The position numbers and the translations under genes were made by a program. A DNA stretch of 54,261 nucleotides, from assembly GCA_958405195.1 (NCBI GenBank), contig CATYDM010000010.1, forward strand, positions 1 through 54,261, given 5' to 3'. The notes under the pieces are model-generated. The model saw only the letters and a program-made list of their open reading frames with translations, ran no database searches and was not told where the DNA came from. Below are positions 24,663-33,970 of the stretch, piece after piece. This DNA comes from an uncultured Collinsella sp. Its GTDB lineage: Bacteria > Actinomycetota > Coriobacteriia > Coriobacteriales > Coriobacteriaceae. Positions within the stretch are counted from its first letter, which is position 1; each line of letters opens with the position of its first letter.

Positions 24663-27464
24663 GTGGCAAACGAGTACAAGCAGACGATGAATCTGCCCAA
24701 GACCGGTTTTCCCATGCGTGCCGGTCTTTCCAAGTCCGAGCCCAAGCGACTCAAGGACTGGCAGGACAACAAGGTCTACGAGCAGGTTCTGAAGAAGAAC
24801 GAGGGTCACAAGAAGTTCGTGCTGCACGACGGCCCTCCGTACGCCAACGGCCCGATCCACATCGGCCACGCCATGAACAAGATCTCCAAGGACATGATCA
24901 ACCGTTACTGGATGATGCAGGGCTATGAGGTTCCATATGTCCCCGGTTGGGATTGCCATGGCCAGCCGATCGAGCATAAGGTCGAGGAGAAGCTCGGCAC
25001 CGAGAAGTTCAACCAGACCTCCACGGCTAAGATCCGCGAGCTTTGCAACAAGTTCGCTGTCGAGAACATCGAGCTGCAGAAGGCCGGCTTCCGTCGCCTG
25101 GGCGTGCTCGGCGATTGGGACAACCCCTATCTGACGCTCTATCACCAGCATGACGCCGCCGACATCGAGGTCTTCAAGGCCATGTTCGACAAGGGCATGA
25201 TTTATCGCGGTCATAAGCCCGTCCACTGGTGCAAGCACTGCCACACCGCGCTGGCCGAGGCCGAGATCGAGTACTCCGACGAGACGAGTCCGTCCATCTT
25301 CGTGCGCTTTGAGATGACCTCCAAGCCCGCCGGCCTCGAGAACTTCGACGGCCCGGTCGACTTTATCATCTGGACGACCACGCCGTGGACCATCCCCTCC
25401 GACCAGGCCGTTTCCCTTAAGCCCGGCGCTGCCTATGTCGCCGTTGAGCATGACGGCCGTGCCGAGGTCATGCTCGAGGATCTGGCTCCCAAGTGCTGCG
25501 AGGAGTTTGGCTGGGAGTACACCCCGGTTATGGTCGACGGTAAGCCCTATGTGGTTCCCGCCGAGACCTTCCACCACATTCACTACAAGCAGCCGATCTT
25601 TGACGGCGTTGAGGGCGTGGCGCTGCTGGCCGATTACGTCGGTGTCGATGACGGTACCGGTATCGTCCACAACTCGCCCGGCCACGGCGTCGACGACTAC
25701 TTTGCCTGTCTCAAGGAGGGCATCACCGACATCTGTATGCCGGTCGATGACGACGGCAAGTTCTACACCGGCGAGGAGTTTGGTACCGGCGGCCCCTTCA
25801 GCGGCATGGATACCGACGAGGCCAACCCGCACATCATCGAGTTCCTGCGCGAGCGCGGCACCCTGGTCCTCGAGAAGAAGATCACGCACAGCTATCCGCA
25901 CTGCTGGCGCTGCAAACACCCGGTGCTCTTCCGCGCTACCGACCAGTGGTTTGTCTCGATGGACAAGACCGGCTTGCGTGAGCAGGCTGGCAAGGAGGTC
26001 CGTGAGAACGTCAAGTGGTATCCGGCCCACGCGGCCAACCGCATTGGCGCCATGGTCGAGCAGCGCCCTGACTGGTGCATCAGCCGTCAGCGCAATTGGG
26101 GCGTGCCGATCCCCAGCTACACCTGCGCCGACTGCGGCGAGAAGGTCATGAACGACGCCACGCTCGACGCCGTCATCAAGCTCTTCCACGAGAAGGGCTC
26201 CGACGCCTGGTTCACCGACGCTCCCGAGAGCTACCTGGGCGAGGCTTGCGTTTGCCCCAAGTGCGGCGGCCATCACCTCAAGGCCGATAAGGACATCCTC
26301 GACGTGTGGTGGGACTCCGGCGTGTCCTGGAAGGCCGTCTGCGAGTATCGCCCCGAGCTTGAGTACCCGGCGGACGTGTACCTCGAGGGCTCCGACCAGC
26401 ACCGCGGTTGGTTCCAGAGCTCGCTGCTCACCTCGGTTGGCGCCAACGGCCATGCTCCCTACAAGGCGGTCGTCTCGCAGGGCTTCACGCTCGACGGCCA
26501 GGGCCGCAAGATGTCCAAGTCGCTCGGCAACGTCATCGACCCCAATAAGGTCTGTGACGAGATGGGTGCCGACATCATCCGCCTGTGGGTTGCCTCCGTC
26601 GACACCAGCTCCGACGTTTCCATCGACCACGAGATTCTCGCTCGTACGTCCGATGCCTACCGTCGTTTCCGCAACACGCTGCGCTTCCTGCTCTCCGAGC
26701 TCGAGGGTCAGTTTGAGCCCGAGACCGACGGCGTCGCCTTTGCCGACCTGCTGCCGCTCGACAAGCTCATGGTTGCCCGTCTGACCCAGGTCCAGGCCGA
26801 GGTCGACGATGCCTACGCCAGCTACGAGTTCCCGCGCGCCTACCGTGCGCTCTACGACTTCGTGGTTACCGAGCTCTCCAACGTGTACCTCGACGCCCTG
26901 AAGGACCGTCTGTACTGCGACAAGCCCGGCTCGCTCGAGCGCCGCAGCGCCCAGACCGTGCTGGCCGAGCTCTTCTCGATGCTCATGCGCGACCTGCAGC
27001 CGATCCTGTCCTACACGGTCGACGAGGCCATGGCCTATGCACCCGCCGGCTGCGTCGATCACCAGAAGTACGCCGCGCTGCTCGATTGGTACAAGTCGCC
27101 CATCACGGTCGACGAGGCCAATGAGTTTGAGGGCGTGCTCGAGGCTTCGCTCGAGCTCCGTAGCGCCGTGACCAAGGCCCTTGAGGATGCCCGTTCTGCC
27201 GGCACCTTCACCAAGAGCCAGCAGGTTCGCGTCAAGGCGGTCGTTCCCGTCGAGATGTACGCGCTGCTGACCGGCGACAAGGCCGTCGACCTGGCCGAGT
27301 TCTACATCGTCTCCGATGTTGAGCTGACCCAGGGCGAGGAGCTTTCCGTTGCCATCGAGGCTGCCGAGGGCGAGTGCTGCGATCGTTGCTGGAACTACCG
27401 CACCACCGTCGGCGAGTACAACGGCCACGCTCACATCTGCGAGAGGTGTGCGAATGCCCTTTAA
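24663..27464 (+). CDS. ileS: isoleucyl-tRNA synthetase
   Basis: The 933-residue class I synthetase has the HIGH motif in GPIHIGHAMNK near residue 65, the editing (CP1) domain with WTTTPWTIPSDQA, KMSKS in GRKMSKSLGN near 615, and a C-terminal zinc finger (CCDRCWNYR...CERC). It charges tRNA-Ile and edits misactivated valine. It is the short bacterial type with the zinc-binding end, not the longer eukaryote-like mupirocin-resistant type. The start is GTG 24663 with AAGAAAGGGG upstream. Expression is controlled by the T-box leader. Confidence 0.98.
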   Translation: MANEYKQTMNLPKTGFPMRAGLSKSEPKRLKDWQDNKVYEQVLKKNEGHKKFVLHDGPPYANGPIHIGHAMNKISKDMINRYWMMQGYEVPYVPGWDCHGQPIEHKVEEKLGTEKFNQTSTAKIRELCNKFAVENIELQKAGFRRLGVLGDWDNPYLTLYHQHDAADIEVFKAMFDKGMIYRGHKPVHWCKHCHTALAEAEIEYSDETSPSIFVRFEMTSKPAGLENFDGPVDFIIWTTTPWTIPSDQAVSLKPGAAYVAVEHDGRAEVMLEDLAPKCCEEFGWEYTPVMVDGKPYVVPAETFHHIHYKQPIFDGVEGVALLADYVGVDDGTGIVHNSPGHGVDDYFACLKEGITDICMPVDDDGKFYTGEEFGTGGPFSGMDTDEANPHIIEFLRERGTLVLEKKITHSYPHCWRCKHPVLFRATDQWFVSMDKTGLREQAGKEVRENVKWYPAHAANRIGAMVEQRPDWCISRQRNWGVPIPSYTCADCGEKVMNDATLDAVIKLFHEKGSDAWFTDAPESYLGEACVCPKCGGHHLKADKDILDVWWDSGVSWKAVCEYRPELEYPADVYLEGSDQHRGWFQSSLLTSVGANGHAPYKAVVSQGFTLDGQGRKMSKSLGNVIDPNKVCDEMGADIIRLWVASVDTSSDVSIDHEILARTSDAYRRFRNTLRFLLSELEGQFEPETDGVAFADLLPLDKLMVARLTQVQAEVDDAYASYEFPRAYRALYDFVVTELSNVYLDALKDRLYCDKPGSLERRSAQTVLAELFSMLMRDLQPILSYTVDEAMAYAPAGCVDHQKYAALLDWYKSPITVDEANEFEGVLEASLELRSAVTKALEDARSAGTFTKSQQVRVKAVVPVEMYALLTGDKAVDLAEFYIVSDVELTQGEELSVAIEAAEGECCDRCWNYRTTVGEYNGHAHICERCANAL

Positions 27465-27533
27465 GGCACGGTAACTCGGCATTTTGGTTATAGGGAGAAT
27501 TTGGGCGCCTTCGGCCCATTTGCTCCGCTGATT

Positions 27534-27575
27534 AAAAGCGGCATTCTGTTTTTCGGAATGCCGCTTTCGTTTTTA
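27534..27575 (+). terminator. Rho-independent terminator after ileS
   Basis: AAAGCGGCATTC (27535-27546) pairs perfectly with GAATGCCGCTTT (27556-27567), followed by CGTTTTT. Confidence 0.9.
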
Positions 27576-27635
27576 GCTGGTTATTTCGCTTGCGTTGGTG
27601 GATATGTCGTGCGCTCTGCGTGTGGCAATATAAGA

Positions 27636-27644
27636 TGGTAAATT
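27636..27644 (+). promoter_or_regulatory. extended -10 promoter for lspA
   Basis: TGGTAAATT is an extended -10 located 43 bases before the lspA start, in the only gap between the ileS terminator and lspA. No clear -35 is present. Confidence 0.45.
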
Positions 27645-27686
27645 GCGTTAAACGGAATTCGATTGTTTTGAGGGTAGGGGATTTCT

Positions 27687-28286
27687 TTGGGTCGTTCTGC
27701 GGATATGACGCCGCCTTTGCGTTGGCGGTTGGGTGTTGCCGGTGGTGTGGCGTTGGCCGTGCTGCTTGTTGACCAGCTGACCAAGCTTGCGGTTCGTGCC
27801 GTGGGCGACACTTTGCATGTGACCGTTATCCCCGGTGTGATCGACTTCCTTTTTGTGCGTAACATCGGTGCTGCCTTTAGCATGGGCGAGGGCCATGGCA
27901 TCGCGTTTGCCGTGCTGGCGCTGGCGGTCATTATCGCCATTATCGTGTACCTCGTTCGAGCACCTCAACTCGCTCGCCTTGAGGTTGTGGGTATGGCGAT
28001 GGTTGCGGGCGGTGCCATCGGTAACGCGATCGATCGCCTGGCTATGGGCTTTGTGACCGATTTTATTGCCACCACCTTCATTGACTTCCCCGTCTTCAAT
28101 GTGGCCGATATCGGTATTACCGTGGGCGTCGTGCTCGCCCTCTTCGGCTATATGTTCTTGAGTCCCGCCGCTCGCGAGGTCGATGCGACCGCCGAGCTTA
28201 ACGCCCGTGACGAAGCCCGCGCTAAGCGCAAGGCCCAGCAACGTGGGGAGCGTGCCCGCAAGATTCGCGAAAGGAATGAGCGCTAA
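27687..28286 (+). CDS. lspA: lipoprotein signal peptidase (signal peptidase II)
   Basis: The 199-residue protein has four membrane segments and the catalytic aspartates of LspA in GNAIDRLAMGFVTDFI and FNVADIGIT; NIGAAFSM is also typical. It cleaves the signal peptide of prolipoproteins ahead of the lipid-modified cysteine. A basic tail of about 35 residues rich in R, K and E extends beyond the core. TTG 27687 is chosen because AGGGG stands six bases upstream; ATG 27705 is the alternative. The stop overlaps the start of the pseudouridine synthase gene, the common lspA-rluD coupling. Confidence 0.93.
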   Translation: MGRSADMTPPLRWRLGVAGGVALAVLLVDQLTKLAVRAVGDTLHVTVIPGVIDFLFVRNIGAAFSMGEGHGIAFAVLALAVIIAIIVYLVRAPQLARLEVVGMAMVAGGAIGNAIDRLAMGFVTDFIATTFIDFPVFNVADIGITVGVVLALFGYMFLSPAAREVDATAELNARDEARAKRKAQQRGERARKIRERNER

Positions 28287-29299
28287 TGGCCGACATCCAT
28301 ATTCTTGTTGCCGACGATTCCGCTGGCCGGCGTCTCGACGCCTTTTTGGGCGCCAACGACGGTTGCCCCACGCGCTCTGCCTGCGCACATCTGATCGAGG
28401 GAGGCGCCGTTGCCGTCAATGGCGAGACCTGCCTGTCCAAAAAGTACGCCGTGCGCGCCGGCGATCGCATTTCGGTCGATCTGCCCGAGCCGCACGATCC
28501 CACCGACGTGATCCCCGAGGCCATCCCGCTCGACATTCGCTATGAGGACGACTATCTCATCGTGCTCTCCAAGCAGCGTGGCCTGGTGTGCCATCCTGCC
28601 CATGGACATGAGAGCGGCACGCTTGCCAACGCCCTGGTCTATCACTGCGGTATCGACCATCTGGGCACCGTGCAGGGCGAGGACCGCCCCGGCATCGTGC
28701 ATCGTTTGGATCGCGATACCTCGGGCCTCATGCTTGCGGCAAAAGACGACGACACGCAGCGCGCACTCCAAAATCTCATTCGCACGCGCACGCTCGATCG
28801 TCGCTATATCACGCTCGTTCACGGACATATCGCTATGGATGAGGGCACCATTAACACCGGCATTGCCCGTTCTACGCGTGACCGTGTCAAGATGGCGGTT
28901 TCGGACGATCCTTTCGCGCGCCAGGCCATTACGACCTTTAAGGTCCTCGAGCGCTTCGATTCCACGCGTTTTGACGACGGCTATACGCTCGTCGAGTGCC
29001 ACCTGTTTACGGGCCGCACACATCAGATTCGCGTGCATATGCGCCATATCAACCACGCCTGCGTGGGCGATCCGCTCTACGGCAAGTGCGATGCACGCGC
29101 CGATCAGGGTCTGACCAGGCAATTCCTTCATTCCTGGCGTGTTGCATTCGACCATCCCGTGACGGGGGAGCGCATTGAGTGCCGCGACGAGCTGCCGTGG
29201 GATCTCGCTGCGGTTCTTGACGACCTGGCCCCGCGCTCGCTTGGTCGCACCGCTGCCGGCGACGAGATCGTTCCTCAGCTCGGTCTTCTCGAAGCCTAG
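28286..29299 (+). CDS. rluD: RluA/RluD family pseudouridine synthase
   Basis: The 337-residue protein has an N-terminal S4 RNA-binding domain (RRLDAFLGA, SKKYAVRAGDRISV) and the catalytic motif HRLDRDTSGLMLAAK with the essential aspartate near residue 147. The closing GRTHQIRVHMRHINHACVGDPLYG is characteristic. It isomerises uridines in 23S rRNA, probably the helix 69 sites if it is a true RluD. Assignment within the RluA family is from size and the presence of S4. It is translationally coupled to lspA. Confidence 0.9.
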   Translation: MADIHILVADDSAGRRLDAFLGANDGCPTRSACAHLIEGGAVAVNGETCLSKKYAVRAGDRISVDLPEPHDPTDVIPEAIPLDIRYEDDYLIVLSKQRGLVCHPAHGHESGTLANALVYHCGIDHLGTVQGEDRPGIVHRLDRDTSGLMLAAKDDDTQRALQNLIRTRTLDRRYITLVHGHIAMDEGTINTGIARSTRDRVKMAVSDDPFARQAITTFKVLERFDSTRFDDGYTLVECHLFTGRTHQIRVHMRHINHACVGDPLYGKCDARADQGLTRQFLHSWRVAFDHPVTGERIECRDELPWDLAAVLDDLAPRSLGRTAAGDEIVPQLGLLEA

Positions 29300-29381
29300 T
29301 CAGTATTAGGTGGTTTCTTGAACGCCCCTAGCCTGCGGTAAGATATACGATTGTTTACGTAACGCGTTCCTGGGAGCCTGC

Positions 29382-30677
29382 ATGCTCGCCTTTTTACAAA
29401 CCAACACGCCCATCGTGATCTTCAACCAGATTGTCGTCACGCTGCTCACGGTCTGCTTTCTGTACCAGGTGGTCTTCTTTGTCATCGGTGCTCTTCGTGG
29501 CGAGGTCGCGCCTCCCAAGGCCAAAAAACTCCACCGCTATGCCTTCTTTATCGCGGCGCATAACGAGGAGGCCGTGATCGCCAACCTCGTTCGCTCCATC
29601 AAGGACCAGGATTATCCGTCCGAGCTTATTGAGGTCTTTGTGGTCGCCGATGCCTGCACCGACAACACGGCACAGCTTGCGCGCGAGGCGGGCGCTATTG
29701 TCTATGAGCGCAACGACCTTGCCCGCAAGGGTAAGAGCTGGGTCATGGACTTTGGTTTCGACCGTATTCTTAACGAGTATCCGGATACGTTTGAAGGTTA
29801 CTTTATCTTCGATGCCGATAACGTCATCTCCCGCGATTACGTCTCCAAGATGAACGATGCCTTTGACCAGGGCTTCCATGTGGTCACGAGCTATCGCAAC
29901 TCCAAGAACTTTGGCAGCTCGTGGATCTCGGCAGCTAATGCTACTTGGTACCTGCGCGAGGCGCGCTTTCTCAACAACGCGCGCAATATCTGCAAGACTT
30001 CTTGCGCTGTCTCGGGTTCGGGCTACCTCATCTCCGCCAGCGTTATCGAGGGCATGCACGGTTGGCAGTTCCATACGCTGACCGAGGATATTCAGTTCAC
30101 CACGTTCTGCGCCATTCACGGCATTCGCATCGGTTATGCGCCGGCGGAGTTCTTTGACGAACAGCCCGTGACGTTTAAGGCGTCCTGGAAACAGCGCATG
30201 CGGTGGACCAAGGGCTTTTACCAGGTGTTCTTTACCTACGGTAAGCATCTGGTCAAGTCGACGTTCCGCTATCATCGCTTTGCCGCCTATGACATGTTCA
30301 TGACGATCGCCCCGGGTATGCTGCTATCGCTGATCTCGATGCTCGCTAATGCGACGTTCTTGATTGTGGGTGGCCTTTCGCATGGTTTCTTGGCTACCGA
30401 AGTCGAGATGCAGGCGTGCGCCGCTTCGCTCATTATGACCTTCGCCATGATGTATCAGACCTTCTTTATCCTGGCGCTGCTCACGACTATCTTTGAGTAC
30501 AAGCATATTCACTGTGCGCAAAAGTGGCGCCTGGTGACCAACCTGTTTACCTTCCCGATCTTTATGTTCAGCTATATCCCCATCACGGTGGCAGCGCTGT
30601 TCCTGAAGGTCGACTGGGTTCCTACCCAGCATGCCGTAAACGTCACCCTCGACGAGGTCATGCAAGGCGCCAAATAA
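29382..30677 (+). CDS. processive family 2 glycosyltransferase
   Basis: The 431-residue protein has an N-terminal membrane segment (about 14-37). Its cytosolic GT2 domain contains FIAAHNEEAVIANLV, the DxD in IFDADNVIS near 144, TEDIQFT (the catalytic TED), and KQRMRWTKGFYQ (Q/RxxRW), then about four C-terminal membrane helices. This is the architecture of processive synthases such as poly-N-acetylglucosamine or cellulose synthases. No partner genes such as a deacetylase or c-di-GMP receptor are near, so the polymer is unknown. TAAGAT preceded by GCGG upstream may be its -10. A terminator follows. Confidence 0.88.
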   Translation: MLAFLQTNTPIVIFNQIVVTLLTVCFLYQVVFFVIGALRGEVAPPKAKKLHRYAFFIAAHNEEAVIANLVRSIKDQDYPSELIEVFVVADACTDNTAQLAREAGAIVYERNDLARKGKSWVMDFGFDRILNEYPDTFEGYFIFDADNVISRDYVSKMNDAFDQGFHVVTSYRNSKNFGSSWISAANATWYLREARFLNNARNICKTSCAVSGSGYLISASVIEGMHGWQFHTLTEDIQFTTFCAIHGIRIGYAPAEFFDEQPVTFKASWKQRMRWTKGFYQVFFTYGKHLVKSTFRYHRFAAYDMFMTIAPGMLLSLISMLANATFLIVGGLSHGFLATEVEMQACAASLIMTFAMMYQTFFILALLTTIFEYKHIHCAQKWRLVTNLFTFPIFMFSYIPITVAALFLKVDWVPTQHAVNVTLDEVMQGAK

Positions 30678-30685
30678 CCACCACC

Positions 30686-30727
30686 AAAACCACCGCAAAG
30701 GGGACAGGCACCTTTGTGGTGGTTTTT
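30686..30727 (+). terminator. terminator after glycosyltransferase gene, with GGGGACAGGCACC wording
   Basis: AAAACCACCGCAAAGG (30686-30701) pairs with CCTTTGTGGTGGTTTT (30711-30726) with one G-T pair, around a nine-base loop GGACAGGCA, ending in a T run. Confidence 0.85.
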
Positions 30728-30758
30728 GCGTTTGAGCTGCTGCCCAAGGAGGTTTTCG

Positions 30759-31181
30759 ATGATCTATATCCCGTTTTGGATTTGCATCTTTGCCGGCGCG
30801 TGGATTGATGCCCGTGAGCGGCGGTTTCCCAATGGGCTTGCCGGCGCATGTGCCGTGGCGGCGTTGGCGAGTGTTTGGCTCGACCTCGGTTTGAACACTG
30901 CGCTTGACCACGCGGGTCTTGCCGTCATTGTGTATCTTGCTCTCGTGCTGACTGAGTCCCTCTGGCGTCGTCTTCGCCAAATCCCGGGCATTGGCATGGG
31001 GGACGTCAAGGCACTCTTTGCCCTTTGTACCTTCGATCCCCTGGGCGGCGTTGTCGCGTTTGCGGTTGCGCTCCTGACCCTTGCCGTCGCTTGCCTCATC
31101 GCAAAATCACGCTCCCTGCCATTGCTGCCGTTTTTGGTGCCTATTTTTGCCATAATCGAGGTCGTGGGCTGCACTTTGTAA
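30759..31181 (+). CDS. type A24 prepilin peptidase-like protein
   Basis: The 140-residue membrane protein keeps the two aspartates of A24 aspartic peptidases, one in WIDARERRFPN and one in the GxGD motif as GMGDVKALFAL. It lacks the N-terminal methyltransferase domain of PilD, like TadV/CpaA or archaeal preflagellin peptidases. About five hydrophobic segments are visible. AAGGAGG (30746-30752) precedes ATG 30759. No pilin or secretion genes are in the window, so it either serves a pilus locus elsewhere or is a relic. Confidence 0.82.
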   Translation: MIYIPFWICIFAGAWIDARERRFPNGLAGACAVAALASVWLDLGLNTALDHAGLAVIVYLALVLTESLWRRLRQIPGIGMGDVKALFALCTFDPLGGVVAFAVALLTLAVACLIAKSRSLPLLPFLVPIFAIIEVVGCTL

Positions 31182-31212
31182 CCGATTGCGCATCCTTCTT
31201 AAGGAGCATGCC

Positions 31213-32460
31213 ATGGCAACTAATCAAGAAACGGCCGTCATTAAGGCGCGCATGGACCGTATCCCCTCGGCGTTGTCGCCCGAACTTGTCGAGCGCATTG
31301 CCGCCGATCGTGCTTCGGGCTATGTCAACCCGTATCGTTGCAACGACGATCAGGTCATTCGTCGTATTGATCGCGCCGCCGACAAAGGTACGCTTATGCG
31401 TCCGGCGTTTATGCGCGATACCGAAAAGATACTTCATCTTCCGGCGTACACCCGTTATGCAGGCAAAACGCAGGTCTTTAGCTTCCGTAGCAATGACGAT
31501 CTGTCACGCCGCGGTTTGCACGTGCAGCTTGTCTCCCGCATTGCGCGCGATATCGGTCGCGCCCTGGGGCTCAATTGCGATCTGATCGAGGCGATTGGCC
31601 TGGGTCATGACTTGGGACACACGCCTTTCGGCCATGCCGGCGAGCGCTTCCTCAACGATATCTATCATGAGCGCACGGGGCGTTATTTTTTCCATAATGT
31701 GCAGTCGGTCCGCGTGCTCGACGCGTTGTATGGCCGCAACGTGTCGCTCCAGACGCTCGACGGCGTGCTATGCCATAACGGCGAGTACGAGCAGCGTGTG
31801 TTTGAGCTCTCGGACATGAGCTCCTTTGACCAGTTTGACCTGACGGTTGAAGATTGCATTGCCACGGGCTATAGCGCAATTGAGCATCTGCGTCCCATGA
31901 CGCTCGAGGGCTGCGTCGTTCGCATCTCGGATATTCTTGCCTACGTTGGGCGCGATCGCCAAGACGCCATTGCGGCGGGCCTGCTGTCACCCGACGCCTT
32001 TGATGATGGCCGGGGCGGTGCCTACAACAGTTGGATCCTCACGCATGCCTCCATCGATATCGTTGAGCACAGCTATGGTAAGCCGCGTATCGAGATGAGC
32101 GAGGACCTGTTTGAGGAAATCCGCCGGGCCAAGCGGGAGAACTACGAGAAGATCTATAGCAAGGGCGGTATCGAAGGCGATTCCGAGGTGGAGCTGCGCG
32201 AGGCGTTCGAAAAGCTCTACGACCGTTGCCTGCGGGATCTAAACAGTGGCGACGAGCCCTCTTACATCTTTAAGCACCATATTTCGCGCATTGAGCAGCA
32301 GCTTTCCTACTATGATCGCACCTATGCCTGGCAGGACGACAAGGATCAAGCCGTGGTGGATTATATCGCGAGCATGACGGACGGTTATTTCTGCGAGCTG
32401 ACGAGCAAGCTGTTCCCTGGTCTGGAGTTTCCGCACCGTACCTATATTAACGAACGGTAG
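31213..32460 (+). CDS. dGTPase-like HD-domain phosphohydrolase
   Basis: The 415-residue protein has the HD-domain ligands in GLHVQLVSRIARDIG, the core GLGHDLGHTPFGHAGE (about 123-138), and a later aspartate in VRISDILAYVGRD. This is the organisation of bacterial Dgt-like dNTP triphosphohydrolases, which control dNTP pools. AAGGAG (31201-31206) is six bases before ATG 31213. Substrate preference cannot be told from sequence. Confidence 0.87.
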   Translation: MATNQETAVIKARMDRIPSALSPELVERIAADRASGYVNPYRCNDDQVIRRIDRAADKGTLMRPAFMRDTEKILHLPAYTRYAGKTQVFSFRSNDDLSRRGLHVQLVSRIARDIGRALGLNCDLIEAIGLGHDLGHTPFGHAGERFLNDIYHERTGRYFFHNVQSVRVLDALYGRNVSLQTLDGVLCHNGEYEQRVFELSDMSSFDQFDLTVEDCIATGYSAIEHLRPMTLEGCVVRISDILAYVGRDRQDAIAAGLLSPDAFDDGRGGAYNSWILTHASIDIVEHSYGKPRIEMSEDLFEEIRRAKRENYEKIYSKGGIEGDSEVELREAFEKLYDRCLRDLNSGDEPSYIFKHHISRIEQQLSYYDRTYAWQDDKDQAVVDYIASMTDGYFCELTSKLFPGLEFPHRTYINER

Positions 32461-32475
32461 TTCGTATTAATTCGG

Positions 32476-32481
32476 TATACT
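32476..32481 (+). promoter_or_regulatory. -10 element before rarA
   Basis: TATACT preceded by CGG, in the same CGGTATACTCT context as the -10 before plsX at 7096. It lies 40 bases before the rarA start. The -35 is not convincing. Confidence 0.5.
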
Positions 32482-32520
32482 CTTAGTGGAAAACGTTTTT
32501 GATTGATACACGGGATGGCT

Positions 32521-33870
32521 ATGGACGACCTTTTTTCTGCTTCGACGCGCGAGCGTTCCTTTCAGAATGCGCCGCTTGCGGTGCGCATGCGCCCCAATTC
32601 GCTCGACGAGTACGTGGGCCAGCAAAAGGCCGTCGGTAAGGGTTCATGGCTGCGTGCCGCAATCGAGCACGACGTGCTTTCGAGCGTGATTCTGTACGGG
32701 CCTGCCGGTACGGGTAAGACGACGCTGGCCCACATTATCGCCAACCATACCAAGAGCGAGTTTGTCGAGGTCAGCGCCGTGACGGGTACCGTAAAGGATC
32801 TTCGCCGCGTGATTGACGAGGCCAAGACGCGCCTGAATACGTACGACCGCCGCACCATCCTGTTTATCGACGAGATTCACCGCTTCTCCAAGTCTCAGCA
32901 GGATGCCTTGCTGCATGCGGTTGAGAACCGTACCGTCATTATGATTGGCGCCACGACGGAGAATCCGTACTTCGAGGTCAACTCGGCATTGCTCTCGCGC
33001 GGTCGCGTGGTGGAGCTTGAGCATCTTAAAGACGAGGATATCGCCACGCTTATCGAGCGTGCGCTCGAGGCGCCGCAGGGTTTGAACGGCAAGTTCTCGG
33101 CCGATGAGGATACGGTTAAGACCATCTGCACGCTGGCAGCGGGTGACGCTCGCTCGGCGCTCACGACGCTCGAACTTGCGAGCGAGATTGCCGTCACGCG
33201 TCCCGATACCGAGGGAACGGCAGCGCCCGCGGCGGGGGAGCGCTATCCCATCACCGTGGATGACGTGAAGATCGCCAACCCGCGTCGTGGATTTTCGTAT
33301 GACAAAAACGGCGACATGCACTACGACATCATCAGTGCGTTTATTAAGTCCATGCGCGGTAGCGACCCCGATGCCACGATCTATTGGCTCGCGCGCATGA
33401 TTGATGCGGGGGAGGATCCCAAGTTTATCGCTCGCCGTATTATGATTCAGGCTTCTGAGGATGTTGGCAACGCCGACCCGCAGGCGCTTTTGGTGGCGCA
33501 TGCCGCGTTTAAGTCTGCCGAGGTCATTGGCTATCCCGAGTGCCGCATTAACCTGGCTCAGGCTGCACTCTATGTGTCTTTGGCCCCTAAATCCAACGCG
33601 TGTGAGGCTTCGATTGATGCGGCGCTGGCCGATATCCATTCTAGTGGGCTTCGCGAGGTGCCGAGTTATCTGCGCGATCGCCATCGCCCAGGCAGCGACG
33701 ACTACGGTGTGTATAAATACCCGCACGATTATCCCGAAGGCTGGGTCGATCAGCGCTATTTGCCCGAGGGGCTGGAGCGCGGTGCGTTCTGGCAGCCTGC
33801 CGGGCGCGGCTGGGAAGAGTGGCGCGTAGAGCAAAGCGAGCGCGACCGCAGCGGGAATGCACCGAAGTAG
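32521..33870 (+). CDS. rarA: replication-associated recombination protein RarA (MgsA)
   Basis: The 449-residue AAA+ protein resembles clamp loaders: LAVRMRPNSLDEYVGQQ at the start, Walker A GPAGTGKTTLA near 61, Walker B ILFIDEIHRFSKSQQ near 113, sensor 1 GATTENP, and a C-terminal tetramerisation region with VYKYPHDYPEGWVDQRYLP. It acts at stalled replication forks. An internal stretch around residues 232-245 is slightly longer than in E. coli. Start is ATG 32521 by comparison with family N-termini; ATG 32515 is also possible and no strong ribosome-binding site decides between them. Confidence 0.92.
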   Translation: MDDLFSASTRERSFQNAPLAVRMRPNSLDEYVGQQKAVGKGSWLRAAIEHDVLSSVILYGPAGTGKTTLAHIIANHTKSEFVEVSAVTGTVKDLRRVIDEAKTRLNTYDRRTILFIDEIHRFSKSQQDALLHAVENRTVIMIGATTENPYFEVNSALLSRGRVVELEHLKDEDIATLIERALEAPQGLNGKFSADEDTVKTICTLAAGDARSALTTLELASEIAVTRPDTEGTAAPAAGERYPITVDDVKIANPRRGFSYDKNGDMHYDIISAFIKSMRGSDPDATIYWLARMIDAGEDPKFIARRIMIQASEDVGNADPQALLVAHAAFKSAEVIGYPECRINLAQAALYVSLAPKSNACEASIDAALADIHSSGLREVPSYLRDRHRPGSDDYGVYKYPHDYPEGWVDQRYLPEGLERGAFWQPAGRGWEEWRVEQSERDRSGNAPK

Positions 33871-33970
33871 CTGCTGATAATTTTGTCCCACGTTGCTGCT
33901 CTTGGCATGTTCGGTCCCCTTTGGGGTACCATGAAAAGCGTCTGTATTTCGATTTTTCCGGGAGGCTTGT

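Noticed and set aside
24543..27482. A 979-codon open frame antisense to ileS, and similar long antisense frames opposite alaS (37589-40087), the PTS gene (51805-53994) and the FakA-like gene (733-2664)
   Set aside because: They mirror the strong third-position G/C bias of the real genes. Their translations are low-complexity G/L/V/D-rich, have no family motifs, and lack ribosome-binding sites.
33881..33970. Terminator between rarA and the DUF948-like gene
   Set aside because: TTTTGTCCCAC occurs without its partner arm, and the small GGTCCCC/GGGGTACC hairpin has no T run.
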